A stretch of DNA of 64,000 nt. It comes from Antedon mediterranea. Taxonomy: Eukaryota > Echinodermata > Crinoidea > Comatulida > Antedonidae. The DNA lies in assembly GCF_964355755.1 (NCBI RefSeq), contig NC_092676.1:25278288-25342287 (forward strand). The letters are read 5' to 3'. Positions 1-13,099 of this stretch are shown here, piece by piece. The first letter of the stretch is position 1. Each line of letters starts with the position of its first letter. The notes below the pieces were generated by a model. It saw only the letters and a program-made list of their open reading frames with translations. It was not told the origin of the DNA and did not search any database. Position numbers and translations under genes: made by a program.

Positions 1-149
1 CGAACTGGCTTCCCAAATCAATGTCTTAATTAATAGGCAAATGATCTGAAAAATTCAGCAAGACTATGAAATGTGATCACTAATAAACACCAGTATCAGA
101 TTGTACATTGTTTTGATTAGAATCTAAAATCGTGACTTTATTTACACAG

Positions 150-3100
150 ACTCCTGTAAAAATGCGAGGCCAAGGAAACTTTGGATTGTCCAATCCGAAA
201 CGAGGAACACTACGCAGAACAAGCAGTGTTATGAGATCTGGATCAGTCAGAAAAATTAAAAGTTTAACCAAGTATGTGTTATTGTAGTACTAGTATTAAA
301 AGGTTAAAACTATCGAACACTTTTACACAAAATACATTTTTGATGGTTGGTAAAATAATTACTGATTGTTCACTATTTGCTATCACAGCCATATTCTAAA
401 TTATATAAAAAATAATTGAATTTTTCTTTTGGTTCAAGTACTAGCCAACAAATGTCAATGGAATTATTATTAGATAACACACAATGCAAGTGTTAATTAA
501 ATGATGGCACTTTCTATTACATGATCATGTCATTAGAGATATATTGTCCTTCCATAGAACGACCTCCCACCCCCCTCGGATAAACGTCTAGCTCCACCAC
601 ATGCATGCTTACACAATATTTGTATATATATTTGTAGTACCCAGCAATTTTTACTGTATTTTATCAAAGAATATATATCACAAGAATGAGTATTCCGCGA
701 TTTTTGCATGAGAAATTTGTAACAGAGAGCTCCAGTGAGTGATGCCCGCCCTCATTAGGCCGGATGTATAAATACTAAATAAGACTTGATTTAATAGATA
801 TTAATAATTATACATGTCACATTAAATAGAATTATGATAATAGTTTTTGAAATTGTAAACTATTTTATAATACATTAATTAACAAACTAGTGTACATTCA
901 CTTTTACAAACAATTATTTACTATCATGCTAAGTTAGTTCACAAAAAAGGCCTAACACAGCAACACCAAAAATCAACGAATTGTTACTCACACGGCCTAT
1001 TCTTTACCATTGCCGTGTACTACTCTACGCCCCAGTAAATTAAGTATTGTTTTTATGATATAAATTAGTATAAAATACATGTTATTAATAGGACAAAATG
1101 TTAAATGTCATTAACATTTATTTGTTTTACCAGAAACAAGTTAAATATAGGAATATTATTAAACTATCTTTCGTGAAAACGCGTAAACACCAACACGCCC
1201 GGTCACGCTATCGAGCGCCCGGTTGATAAAGCAAACTGTTTATATGGCAGTTTTTACTAAATAAATTGCATAAAACGAACAATTAAATATCCAAATAGTA
1301 TTTAACATGATGTTGGTATGTAGTTGATAACATTTTTTATCATGAAAATACTACCGGTGGTCCAGCCTTTGATTAGTGAAACCGTCACAAAAAGTTGTAT
1401 ACATCCCAGATACATCCACACTTATGGCGGCGCCCTACCACATGGACAATATTACTGTAACAGGGAAAATATATATTCTTTGATTTTATCACTTCTCGAT
1501 ATTAAATGTGTTGTATTTTAGCAGGTATTTATTTGATTATAGATGACATTACACTAAAAAAACCTCCCCCGAATAAACGCCTCCCTCGAATAAACCCCCG
1601 CTAACAAGCCTTGTGAACAATAACGTCCCAGGGATTTTATTTGAATAAATACGGTAATCCGAATAACTGATGTTAACTAGTCTTCCGCTCTATTTTTAAA
1701 GTAAATTTTCAGTGTTCTCAAGAACTGGAGGTGATGCTTACTTAATGGACAACGAAAACAAATCTGACAAAGTCAGTGATGCATTCTCAGCTGTTGTTGT
1801 GGTGAGTTTAATTAATCTACTATCTCATTGATAGCTTTAGACGAGGCATGTGACAGGAAAACAGGTCATTCATTGGCTTAAATTCTAATCCCCTTCCTTT
1901 CATGTTTGGAATTTTTAATAATGGAAATTATAAAAAGGTATATACTCAAATCCATGTTACAGTAACTGTATTTAGGATTAATTAAAAAATATATATTTTT
2001 ATATAGATTTTAAATATAGTAGCTGCTGTATTGTAACTAAAAGCAATTCTTCTGTAGTACTACTGTACTATACATTATTAATTTTACTATTATAATAACT
2101 GTATTCAATAACAAATTATTTTTTAAGTTTTTTTTTTTAAAATTTAATTTTTACTATGTCTTTCTTGTTCATAATCTCGTTTTTGCATATTTTTTTTTTG
2201 GCTGATTTCAACTTCTTCAATATATTATTCTTATTTAGTTGAAACTGTAGTTTTCTCTAAAAGAATTTTTGTATATAAAAAAATAAAATTAAAATAAAAT
2301 AAATAAATAAAATATGTTGTGGTTTTTATGGTAGAAGAGTCTTGATATGGATGACCATAATTCTATTTTTTTTTTGTTTTGTTGATTTCAACTTCAATTT
2401 ACTTATTATTTAGCTGAACTGGAGTTTTCTCTAAAAAAATATTTTTTTTATAACAAACTAAAATAGTGTAAAGAAAATATGTTGTGGTTTTTATGGCGGA
2501 TTGGACTTAACATGGATGACTGTAATTGTAGTTTATATTTTAAAGCATTTTGCGGTGGCTTGATAGTTGGAAACTAATTTGTAAGGGTTATTTAGTTTGA
2601 AATGTCAGGAGTATTATTAAGTGGTCCTGGTGATTCACTTGTGCTGCACTTAAAAAGCAATTTATGGATTAGGTGACCTAAGAACCAGTCAAAGTATGAT
2701 AGCACATAATTTAGTAGCTAGTAGTTGGTTACACATTGGTGTCTCGTAAAATGAAATCATAGATGTTAATGATAGAATTATACAAACAAGTCCCAGTGGA
2801 GCATATTATAGTAGTCTAGGACCCCAGAGTAGTAAAAGTTACTGACCCACTAGCAATTATGTATTATAAATTGGGAAATTTCCCTTCCCACGGTCATCCA
2901 TCCTACCTACCCGCACCACTTAATAATTTAATCAACCGAATTCACATAAGGTACAGTACAGTACGTGACATGTAACTAATGAATGGAAGCTATTACAGTA
3001 GGCCTACAGTACTAATGATTGAAAGTTAATAATTACAGTAACCCCTGTAGGAGTTGGCCATAGTGTTAAAGTATATTATTATCTCTTGTTTGTTTCACAG

Positions 3101-6100
3101 GCAAGTGTCCCCTTAATAGGAGTTTTTTTCTCAATAGAAGTGTCCCAAATTGATGCAAAAGCTTGGTAATAATAAGATATGCTACAGTATATTTACAGCA
3201 CTGTATTTTGTAAAGGTCACAATGTTTAGTGGATTATTTATTAACTATTTAAAAAAAAATGTATTAAAAAATTTATGAATCAAGCCCTAAGGGTATTATA
3301 TTGCATGCAGTAGTTGGTGGCGTAATGACTATGAGCGCTCACTGGCTAAACCAAGAGGCCCAGAGGTTAATGAACCCCAGTGTATGAGCAGCCCCAATGC
3401 AACCCAGCATTGGAGGGCTCCTTAGGAGTGCTAAACCAAGGGCCTTTGCCCCATGCGTTACACAACTGGTAGTAGCACTTGCAATTATTGTATACAGTAT
3501 ATAATGATTTAAGCACAGTCTTTCCAGGAGCAAGCAATATAGGCCTGAACATATTTAACTGCTCTTGCTCAACCAAATACTTAGCCTATACTACTGTGAC
3601 ATTGTAAGACTGACGATTGATGTACTGTATACTGTATGATAATAATAGTATGTCATTCTTACATAGCGCTTCATCCATATAACCTCTAAGCGCTTCACAT
3701 ATTACTCCAATTATTTTTTGATCAAACATGAATGGAAACACATTCCCATAGTGCAGTTGTGTTTTGCTCCTACCCATCTGTAAACCTGGGTGGAGAGAGG
3801 CAACCTAAGTCTCTTGCCTAAGTACACAAGCAATGCGACGAGCATTGGACCATGGAGTTATCTATTTTTATACCTCCATGGTTGGACTGAATAAAACTTT
3901 TCTATTCTTTAGGAAACCTCAGAAGGTCCACAGTGGAAACAGACGGTTCGTCCTTACAGCTGTGTTGTGAAATGTCCGCGCAAAGACAGCAAGTTTCGGG
4001 GCATCAAGACTTTTATGACTTACCAAATTACAACCTTGGTTAGAAGACTTTTATTATTTTTTCAAAATATTCTAATTATTTTTTGAAGGATTTCTTTATA
4101 TCTTTTCTTTGCATCCAACAGCGAGTAATTTGCCAATTACAATATGGATAAACTATTTTATAATTTATCATGCTTATAAACTAAGTCTCATTTGAGGCTT
4201 ATAGGGAGTGGAGTTGAAAGAGTTCCTCATTGCTTATAGAAAAAATTGCAAAAATATGAAATAGTGTAAATAAATTGGAAAAAAAAGTCTATAAAAAAAG
4301 AAAATGTCGCAATCTGAAAAGGTTGCAATCTTAAAAGTTCACAATCTGAAAATGTCGCTATCTTAAAGGAAGTCATCATGGTAATTGGGTTCGTTTGTAA
4401 ATGAGGTATAAAATGAGATATAAATGAGGTATACAATGAGGTATCAAGCTTTGGGGATGACAGTAAGTTAAACATTACTAGGAAAAAGGGTTTTGTGGTG
4501 AACAGTAAAAAAAACAAATTTACACTGAACACTGTACTGCATCACTAATGTTTTTATGTACAGGATACTAAATATTCCTGTATGTATATAAATTGAGAGG
4601 GTTATCTCTCGTACCATGGCAATGAATAGTGTCTTTATTAGTTCTATGTAAATTTTGTATGGTATCAAAATAAAACAATCCCATGGGATATATGCCATCC
4701 GTATAATTGCCTGGATACAAAATATGGAAACTAAATTTTACCACTTAAGTTCCATAGTGGTCAAATCAGCATTAGGTAATTCTTATTAACACATCATAGA
4801 CATCGTACACAGTATTCGGCCTATGTGCTGTGTAAATAAATGCTCTAGACTAGGAGTCTTGGGAAGAAGAAGTATTCTATTTCTATAAATGATCTCAACA
4901 TTTTATTTTACTTCAAAGAAAATAGGAAACCTTGTTGGCAGTCTGCCAATTGTTTCAAGTAAAATTAACAGGTATTCAAAATGGTAGAGGAAGTTTCAAA
5001 GCTTATCATAGCTGTACATCCGTATGTGCGGATTCATGTTGCACCAGGCCTACTATAGTTTGCAAATAGTGTCATTTTATTTACCCATTATCAAAAGAGA
5101 CCCGATTTCAAGAACGTGCACTTTCAATCCTGATAAAGTACAAAAACAAATGTTATTACATTTTTTACTGAATTATATTTGGGATCCTGTTAAAATTATT
5201 CTACTGCAGTTACTGCAGTAACTACAATTTTTGTTAATACGTATGATTTTAGTTTGTTCCAATCTAGAGGTTTGAGGCAGTAACTGCAATAAGCAGTGTG
5301 TATAATTACCAAAAAAATGCTTACTTAATAACTGCAAACAAAGTAAATGAAATTTAGTTACTGCAGTGACTGCAGTAGAGTAATTTGACATGGTCCCAAA
5401 ATGATTGAAATCTGCCTTAGATTTATTATACATCAATTAAATTTGTATTTTGTACATCGAAAGGGATCAACTAACAAAAGGTAAAAGATGTACAAGTAAT
5501 GATTGCTAAATAACTGCAAACAAAGTAATTTGACATGGTTCCATAATGATTGAAATCTTCCTTAGATTTATTATACATCAATTAAATTTGTATTTTGTAC
5601 ATCGAAAGGGATCAACTAACAAAAGGTAACTAAATAAATGAAAACGTCTTTCAGGATAAACTTTCAACCCCAACACCTGTGTATTCCATGCGTGAACTAT
5701 AAGGCCATGCTATGGTTCAGAGATTACCCTCAATTGTTATATAGAAATCTGAGGATTTCAAAACCCTAGTACTTAACAAATTAATTCTCTGTGGTTGTTG
5801 AAAGGTAAATAACTAGAGGCTTTTCACACCACAAGAGAAATTGTATTGTTATAAGTATTTGATTTTGTTTGATAGAAAGGCACATGGTTGTGTTGTTAGT
5901 GCACATTTACTGTTAGTGTCAACATAATAAAAAAACAACAAAAACATCAACTAAAAACAAGTCTGATTACTTAAACCACTTACAATTGTTCATTTTTGTA
6001 AATTATATTTTTTACATGTTTCTTTTTAAACAAGGAACAATGGCATATCCAGGAAGGGGTGAGGCACGGAGCCTATAATCTGAATTGTTGAACTATTATA

Positions 6101-9100
6101 ACCATAGCAATTTACAAATAAAATATATTGTTGTCCCCTTAAAAAAATATATATATTTTTTGTTGTTGAATATGCCATTTTAATTTCACATAATAGTTAT
6201 TCACTTTGACCAAAAACTGGATTGGGAAAAAAAAAATTTTTCTGACAAAAATGTAATTTAAATCAAAAATGTCTGTCAGAAAATTGTTTTTGGGTAAAAA
6301 GGTTCTTTGTTTATGTCGTTTTATAAGTGAAATCATTATTTTTGTCTACAGAAATGAATAACTATTAAAACTGCAAAATGGCTTATTCAAAATCTGATTT
6401 TATATTAATCTTTATTTTTCATGTTTTTGGGGGACAATACATCTTTTATTTTATATTTTTTTATTGTTATTATTAATATTAATAGTGTTTATACATATTT
6501 TCATATCAATGACAAATTTCTAGATCCACCAGTGAGTAAGTTATACATGGTGAAGCAAAATTTGTTTTACTTTATTTATTTTCTTGGTCTTCAGAATCCA
6601 GATGGTGATGTTTTGGGTGATGTTCGACGTCGCTATAAGCAGTTTTGGTGGCTGTATGAAAGACTAGCAGTTAAATATAAATTTTTATGTGTTCCACCGT
6701 TGCCAGTTCGGCAGATAGTAGGTACGTTTTCTATTTTTCTATTATATATAAAAAGTAAGTATAAACTCGCTGTACTGGTTCTGCAAACTAGTTGAGTACA
6801 CTATCAAACTTGATGTAATGAAAAATGTGATGTAACCATATACGGACATGATGATGTCATATCACTACGATATTTAGGCATATCACTATCATATTTGAGC
6901 ACATCACACTTTTTTTGTCAAACTAAATACTGTGGTGTACAGAGCTTTACAATAATTTACCATGTACTGGTTTTTTTATACTTTTTTTTTAAATTATTTT
7001 TTTCAAGTAGGTCGGTACGAGAACGCATTCATTCAACAACGAATGGGCCAGTTACAACAATGGTTAGACAGAATCTGCAAACATCCCATAATATGTGTGT
7101 CCGACGTTCTCAAACACTTTCTCTTCTGTCGAGATTTAAACGTAAGAAAAAAAACGCTGATTATTTAAGAACTAATTTTCAATGTTATTAAACATTAAAC
7201 ATTATCGGCGGTAAAATAGGATGTTATTTTTAGCTGCATTTAGTCAGTTTTCATATGGTGTTCCATTATAAAGTTTATTTCTAAACTTGTTTTGATAACT
7301 ATTCACACACACCAAAATGTTACTAGTAATAAGTTTACACATAGCATAATTCAAACTAACTAAATTTACCCTTATTTTTTAGTTGTGGAAAAGTGGAAAG
7401 AGGAGAGCAGAGAAGGACTACTTTGTAGGAGCTGCTTTCTTTAGTATGGTTAAATGCCCTCACGATGACCTACAGACATTTGCAGTGTAAGTATAAATAA
7501 AATAATAAGATGGCAGATAATACTGAAAAACAGGTGTAACATTATCAAACTGCTCCCATAATATGTAGCATTTACTGCACTCGCATACATAAGCATTATT
7601 ACTTCAGTTGTAAACTATCTGTAGATGGTTTCCTATTCATTTTTTTACAGGGAAGAATTTCATGACAACATCAACAACTTTGCAAGAAACATGGAAGAGA
7701 GTATAAAGATGTCAGAACAAACCATGCAGGAAATGAACAAGAAATACAAAACTGGTTAGTAATGGCAATATTGTGTTCATTTATCTTATCTTTCACCCAT
7801 TTCTTCTCAAAAACTTTGCCTGCAAAAGGCTCTGTATATTTTTTAAAATCTTAAACTTAAAAGTACCATGGAGGAAATTTCCTGCATGAAAATACACACC
7901 TCTCTTGTGATGGTGGCTCATGTTGCTCTTGTACTTTCCTGGCAACTAGCTTCTAATGATAGTAAATCATCTCTGCATCAGGCTAGTTAAAAATGTCAAG
8001 AGTTTTTTTTCACATAAAGTCTGGTTTTAAGCATGCAATTGTATTAATAACTTTGGATCCTTTAGAATCTTGCAACAAAATTTGGTTTTGGAAGAGTTTC
8101 TCTTCATAAGGCTCTGTCTACACTATCAAACTAGTTTGTTGAAAAAAAGTGTGATGTGCCCAAATATGGTAGTAATATGTCATCATCATATCCATATGGG
8201 CATATCACATTTGTGTAGAGTGTGTAGACAGAGCTTTAAGCTTCTTATTTGATTTCTTGCAGCTTTCAGGAGACAGTTCATCCACATGGGCAAAAGTTTA
8301 GACGCATTAGCAAAGACGTTTGCATTTTATAGAGGAGAGCGTATGTATAAATTAAAGACCCCTTCCCTGCAATTTTGGACGTTTTTTGGAAAATAATACA
8401 TATATATCACTTTAAAAACATTAATCCATGTCATTCCTTGTCTTAAATGTACGTTTTATGGTAAATTATGATAAAAAGTGAGAAACAATGCACTACCTAA
8501 GTAGCTCGCGGCGATCGACCTCTCGTGGACGGTCTTAGGCCTAGCCTAGCTAGGCTTAGTTTTGTAGGCCTAGCTGGTAAACATCGGTAACGTACGAACA
8601 TCGTACGCTACCTATATACCTAGCCTGACGTTGTATAGTTGCTGCATTAATTGTTTTTCTATTTTTGCCAGACTCCGTTGATACAAATTGGGGAAAACCC
8701 GGTATTTTCGCTGAAAAGTTAGGAGTCTTCCATTTGTTTTGGCCTCACGATCGATCGAAAAGTGGGCGAATTACAGGTGAAAAACAAAAATATCAATCCG
8801 CGCGCAATGCATTTTGGGATTTATAGCGGGCCGCTATAATTATTAGAATCGACTTATTTTTCACATTTTTAACCGTTTAAAGACGAAAAAAGTTATCGCA
8901 ATAGGACCATATAGTATTATTTTTATATTAAATATAGTTTGTGATCTTAAATTAGATCTAAAAAACGTAGGGAATGGGGCTTTAACCTTATTGTTCTTAA
9001 GCTCTGTCTACACTATCAAACTAGTTTGACAAAAAAAGGTGTGTTGTGCTCAAATATGGTAGTAATATTCTCAAATATGGTAGTAATATGACATCATCAT

Positions 9101-9976
9101 GTCATATGGGCACATCACATAAAGTTTGAAAGAGTAGACAGAGCTTTAAAGATATTTTAATAGACATTTACTTCAACCAAGTTGTTTTTTTGTAATATTC
9201 AGGCTCACAGGAGCTGACAGCAGCCATGCGACACACCAGCCGAATGTACACCACAGTGGGACATCTGTTTGCAGCTCAGCCTAAGCTGGACATCAAGCCC
9301 TATGCAGAGTTTTTAAAGCATTACGAGGGCCTACTTATGTCACTGCCTGATATGATCAGTTTCCACAAGGTATGTTTATGCAATCTAAAGCTCTGTCTAC
9401 ACTATCAAACTTTATGTGACAAATAAATGTGCCCATATATTGACATAATGATGTCATATCACTATATATCAATCTATGTTGTACAGGACACAACTTCCAA
9501 AGATGAAGACTGTCGATTAGAAGTAAAAGATGGCAGGATTACCAGTCAGAATGCTGACCAGGTTCACAGAAGAGCTCAGGTTGTCACTTATGCTCTAATG
9601 GGTATGTATACAGTAAATGGTAAACATATTCCCTTAATGCAGCTAGTAATCAGCGCAAAGTTGTGTCTTGATCTAACTGGATACCCAATATTCTTGAGTA
9701 GAGAGAGGCAAACATAAGTAAAGTATCTTGCATAGGGATACAAGCAATGCGGTGCCAGTCCAACTCTGTGCCACAGTAGTAGCAAGAACACCATATCATT
9801 ATTTTTATACAATTTTTTTTAAAGCCGAAATGAATCACTTCCACAAAGTGAAGACTGAAGACTTCAAGCGATCACTGGAGATCTTCTTACAAAATCAGAT
9901 TGCGTTCTTCAAACAGATACCACCAAAGTTAGAAGAGGCATTGACTGTCTACCAGTCAATTGGAACATATATGTAA
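150..9976 (+). CDS. SNX9: SNX9/18/33-family sorting nexin, 3' eleven exons (5' part outside window)
   Basis: Exons read as 150-271, 1702-1801, 3913-4038, 6595-6721, 7011-7141, 7383-7486, 7651-7754, 8263-8340, 9203-9369, 9487-9601 and 9825-9976 (TAA). All have AG/GT borders and compatible phases and together give 441 residues. Exon 1702 starts at the AAAG acceptor, because only that choice keeps frame and gives the family motif N-K-F-S-V-F-S before the PX domain. The PX domain covers the exons at 3913-7141 (RRRYKQFWWLYERL, then PPLPVRQ). The BAR domain covers the remaining exons (KSGKRRAEKD, AAQPKLD, AEMNHFHK). The family binds phosphoinositides and bends membrane with dynamin and N-WASP in endocytosis; that role is family knowledge. 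The N-terminal SH3 is not in the window and must lie upstream. SNX9, SNX18 and SNX33 cannot be separated here, so the symbol stands for the family. Confidence 0.9.
272..1701. other. SNX intron, no feature recognised
   Basis: AT-rich intron between the first two visible SNX exons. A stretch near 1555-1610 has C-rich repeats of the form cccccgaataaac that look like a decayed dispersed repeat. I see no gene or RNA in it. Confidence 0.5.
2180..2505. repeat. diverged tandem duplication, two copies of ~165 bp
   Basis: Two adjacent copies share TGATTTCAACTTC, then GTTTTCTCTAAAA and then ATATGTTGTGGTTTTTATGG followed by ATGGATGAC. They lie in an SNX intron and look like ordinary local duplication. 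Confidence 0.7.
3655..3850. repeat. dispersed repeat with AGCGCTTC...CTCTAAGCGCTTCACA core
   Basis: Contains paired AGCGCTT motifs (ATAGCGCTTC and CTAAGCGCTTCACAT), then GGTGGAGAGAGGCAA and TCTTGCCTAAGTACACAA. Segments of the same family appear at 9690-9760 and 26705-26760. This motif chain is common in marine invertebrate genomes, as I recall; I cannot name the family. Confidence 0.5.
5201..5379. mobile_element. small TIR element, ends CTACTGCAGTTACTGCAGTA
   Basis: The left end (ctactgcagttactgcagta) and the inverted right end (ctactgcagtcactgcagta) pair over about 24 bp with one mismatch. The element is about 180 bp with no coding capacity, which is typical of a MITE. No clear target duplication is visible. 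Confidence 0.55.
5380..5629. repeat. tandem duplication, period 145 bp
   Basis: 5380-5484 and 5525-5629 are nearly identical (TAATTTGACATGGT to CTAACAAAAGGTAA). They lie directly beside the TIR element at 5201-5379, in an SNX intron. Confidence 0.85.
6124..6446 (+). mobile_element. ~320-bp MITE, family ending GGGGACAATACATCTTT
   Basis: Shares order and sequence with 62033-62350: CACTTTGACCAAAAA-TGGAT, TGTAATTTAAATCAAAAA, TTTTATAAGTGAAA, and the right end GGGGGACAATACATCTTT. The left end is degenerate (ATATTGTTGTCCCC). It is inside an SNX intron. Confidence 0.75.
6797..6950 (-). mobile_element. MITE family A copy (SNX intron)
   Basis: Inverted relative to the family reference. The core motifs TGATGATGTCATATCACTAC and GCACATCACACTTTTT are present, but the outer end is decayed (tacagagctttac). 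It ends 60 bp before an SNX exon. Confidence 0.75.
8108..8239 (+). mobile_element. MITE family A copy, just before an SNX exon
   Basis: Runs from AAGGCTCTGTCTACACTATC to GTGTAGACAGAGCTTTAAG. Its right end is 23 bp upstream of the exon at 8263, so it sits where the branch point would be expected. Confidence 0.9.
8356..8981. mobile_element. TTAA-flanked element, 626 bp, intact copy
   Basis: Flanked on both sides by TTAA (8352-8355 and 8982-8985). The ends AGACCCCTTCCCTGCAATTTT and, inverted, AGCCCCATTCCCTACGTTTTT form imperfect terminal inverted repeats. A second copy is at 50578-51631. TTAA duplications are typical of piggyBac-type transposition; no transposase is encoded, so it would be non-autonomous. 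Confidence 0.8.
8999..9149 (+). mobile_element. MITE family A copy beside the TTAA element
   Basis: Ends AAGCTCTGTCTACACTATC and TAGACAGAGCTTTAA. It has the two-fold internal motif AATATGGTAGTAATAT. It lies 17 bp from the TTAA element in the same SNX intron. Confidence 0.9.
9385..9458 (-). mobile_element. truncated MITE family A copy filling a 117-bp intron
   Basis: AAAGCTCTGTCTACACTATC to GATGTCATATCACTA, with the other half missing. The host intron is only 9370-9486, so the MITE makes up most of it. Confidence 0.85.
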
Positions 9977-10402
9977 CCTCACAATGGGCGATTCAGAAAT
10001 GCTAGGGGTGGAACAATCAAGAACCAAAAGTGCAAGTGTCTGTAGTGATTAGGCGATTTTAGTGGGAGGTGGGTAGTTTTATCTCAATTTTCTTTCTCCA
10101 TTTTGTCAGTAATATGCTAAGATTTTTACCTACATTGTTTAATATGGGTGTATCAAAATTAGATTGTCTTTACAGAACTTAAAACCATGATATTTACTTT
10201 TGGTACCTCTTCTGTTAGTTGGTAATGTTCTTTTATCTCTTAAAATGTAACGCAATTTATTGTTTCTGTTACCATAACCGTATTGCTATTTAAATTCAAG
10301 GAGAAATGTTCAAAGAAATGTATTTAAGTATATTTATTATAATAATTACCTAATAAACACAAAGTGTTTTTAGATATGTATTCAAAACCAGACTGGAATT
10401 CT

Positions 10403-10559
10403 AAAGCTCTGTCTACACTATCAAAGTTGGACAAAAAAAGTGTGATGCGCCCAAATATAGTAGTGATATTCCCAAATATTATGGTGGTGATATTATCATG
10501 TCCATATGGGCACATCGCATTTTTTGTCACATAAGTTTAATAGTGTAGACAGAGCTTTA
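10403..10559 (+). mobile_element. MITE family A copy
   Basis: AAAGCTCTGTCTACACTATC to GTGTAGACAGAGCTTTAA, with two copies of the internal (A)ATATxGTxGTGATAT motif. It lies in the presumed SNX 3' flank. Confidence 0.9.
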
Positions 10560-10944
10560 AAATAAAATATTGTTTACCTTTATCAAATTGTATATACAGT
10601 ATTATACAAATATTTACAAATAATTGTATTTGTTTTTATTTAATTTCTAAAGATTATAAAAGATATGATAATTACCCAACTAAGTTAAATTAATTACATG
10701 AAATGTACAGTATTATAATACATATTTTTTTGTCTGTGCTTAGTTTTAAATTCTTAAAGTCCTATCTATTTTTTAATATTTTAATTGTTTGTCATGTTAG
10801 CTGAAATCGGTGCTGATGGCACTTATAAATAAGTCAGTCATAGGCCTAAAAAAAACTTAATGTAGTACTTAATGTAGTACTTAATGTAGTACTTAATTGG
10901 CTGAAAGGTACAGATGTACCAGTAATTAATAGATTTTTTTTAAT

Positions 10945-11072
10945 TAGAGTACTTTAAACTTTGTCAAAAAAAGTGTAATGTGCCCAAATATGGTAGTGAT
11001 ATGACATCATCATGTCTATAAATGGGCACATATACTAACCATAAAGTTTGATAGTATAGACAGAGCTTTAGA
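10945..11072 (+). mobile_element. MITE family A copy, left end decayed
   Basis: Left end reduced to TACTTTAAACTTTGTCAAAAAAAG; core CAAATATGGTAGTGATATGA intact; right end TAGTATAGACAGAGCTTTAG. Confidence 0.85.
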
Positions 11073-11261
11073 ACCAGCTGTACATTGTGTTCATACTGGT
11101 CAAAAAGGATATTAGAATACTGTAACTTATATTTGGTTTGTTTTAAAAATAGATGTATTGGTATAGGCTGTTTTTACTTATGAGAAACGAATATAAATAC
11201 ATTTGAATTAAAGGTGCGAGATTTAAAAGGCCATGACTATGGTTGCAAAAAGCAGGAGTTG

Positions 11262-13099
11262 GAGTTTGTACAACTCTCGCAGTGATTTCTATATTTGTAC
11301 AACTCTCGCAGCAAGTTCTATATTTGTAAAACTCTCGCAGCGAGTTCTACATTTGTACAACTCTCGCAGCAAGTTCTATACTTGTACAACTCTCGCAGCA
11401 ATTTCTATATTTGTACAACTCTCGCAGCGAGTTCTATATTTGTACAACTCTCACAGCGAGTTCTATATTTGTACAACTCTCGCAGCGATTTCTATATTTG
11501 TACAACTCTCGCAGCGATTTCTATATTTGTACAACTCTCGCAGCGAGTTCTATATTTGTACAACTCTCACAGCGAGTTCTATATTTCTACAACTCTCGCA
11601 GCGATTTCTATATTTGTACAACTCTCGCAGCGATTTCTATATTTGTACAACTCTCGCAGCGAGTTCTATATTTGTACAACTCTCCCAGCAATTTCTATAT
11701 TTGTACAACTCTCGCAGCGAGTTCTATATTTGTACAACTCTCGCAGCGATTTCTATATTTGTACAACTCTCCCAGCAATTTCTATATTTGTACAACTCTC
11801 GCAGCGAGTTCTATATTTGTACAACTCTCGCAGCGAGTTCTATATTTGTACAACTCTCCCAGCAATTTCTATATTTGTACAACTCTCGCAGCGAGTTCTA
11901 TACTTGTACAAACAACTCTCACAGCGAGTTCTATATTTGTACAACTCTCGCAGCGAGTTCTATATTTGTACAACTCTCACAGCGAGTTCTATATTTGTAC
12001 AACTCTCGCAGCGATTTCTATATTTGTACAACTCTCGCAGCGATTTCTATATTTGTACAACTCTCGCAGCGAGTTCTATATTTGTACAACTCTCCCAGCA
12101 ATTTCTATATTTGTACAACTCTCGCAGCGAGTTCTATATTTGTACAACTCTCGCAGCGAGTTCTATATTTGTACAACTCTCCCAGCAATTTCTATATTTG
12201 TACAACTCTCACAGCAAGTTCTATATTTGTACAACTCTCGCAGCGATTTCTATATTTGTACAACTCTCGCAGCGATTTCTATATTTGTACAACTCTCGCA
12301 GCAATTCTATATTTGTACAACTCTCGCAGCGAGTTCTATATTTGTACAACTCTCGCAGCGAGTTCTATATTTGTACAACTCTCCCAGCAATTTCTATATT
12401 TGTACAACTCTCACAGCGAGTTCTATATTTGTACAACTCTCGCAGCGATTTCTATATTTGTACAACTCTCGCAGCGATTTCTATATTTGTACAACTCTCG
12501 CAGCGAGTTCTATATTTGTACAACTCTCCCAGCAATTTCTATACTTGTACAAACAACTCTCCCAGCAATTTCTATATTTGTACAACTCTCACAGCGAGTT
12601 CTATATTTGTACAACTCTCGCAGCGATTTCTATATTTGTACAACTCTCGCAGCGAGTTCTATATTTGTACAACTCTCGCAGCAAGTTCTATACTTGTACA
12701 AACAACTCTCACAGCGAGTTCTATATTTGTACAACTCTCGCAGCAAGTTCTATATTTGTACAACTCTCGCAGCGATTTCTATATTTGTACAACTCTCGCA
12801 GCGATTTCTATATTTGTACAACTCTCGCAGCGATTTCTATATTTGTACAACTCTCCCAGCAATTTCTATATTTGTACAACTCTCGCAGCGAGTTCTATAT
12901 TTGTACAACTCTCGCAGCGAGTTCTATACTTGTACAAACAACTCTCACAGCGAGTTCTATATTTGTACAACTCTCGCAGCGATTTCTATATTTGTACAAC
13001 TCTCGCAGCGATTTCTATATTTGTACAACTCTCGCAGCGAGTTCTATATTTGTTCGAATCTTGCAGCGATTTCTACAACTCTCGCAGCGAGTTCTACAA
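11262..13099. repeat. 29-bp minisatellite array, ~63 copies
   Basis: The unit is ctcgcagcga + tttctatatt + tgtacaact (29 bp). The variable positions are CGAG/CGAT/CAAT/CAAG after GCAG and CTCG/CTCA/CTCC before it. Four units carry a 4-bp extension (TTGTACAAACAACTC, near 11905, 12545, 12691 and 12935). No stop occurs in any forward frame of the unit and 29 is not a multiple of 3, so each frame cycles through the same 29-residue peptide period (LYLYNSRSEFYICTT and so on). This creates three overlapping long open frames (up to 635 codons). I read this as non-coding satellite DNA: there is no gene-like start context, no domain, and open frames follow automatically from the unit. Confidence 0.95.

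Larger units (their letters stand above)
9977..11261. other. SNX 3' UTR and downstream intergenic stretch
   Basis: Presumed 3' UTR of the sorting nexin. AATAAA occurs at about 10352, followed by family A MITEs. Three copies of the 13-bp unit TTAATGTAGTACT lie at 10857-10895. No other gene is seen. Confidence 0.5.

Noticed and set aside
1713-1801. SNX exon starting at the TTTTCAG acceptor
   Set aside because: Its phase does not fit the upstream exon 150-271; the acceptor at 1701 keeps frame and restores the conserved linker.
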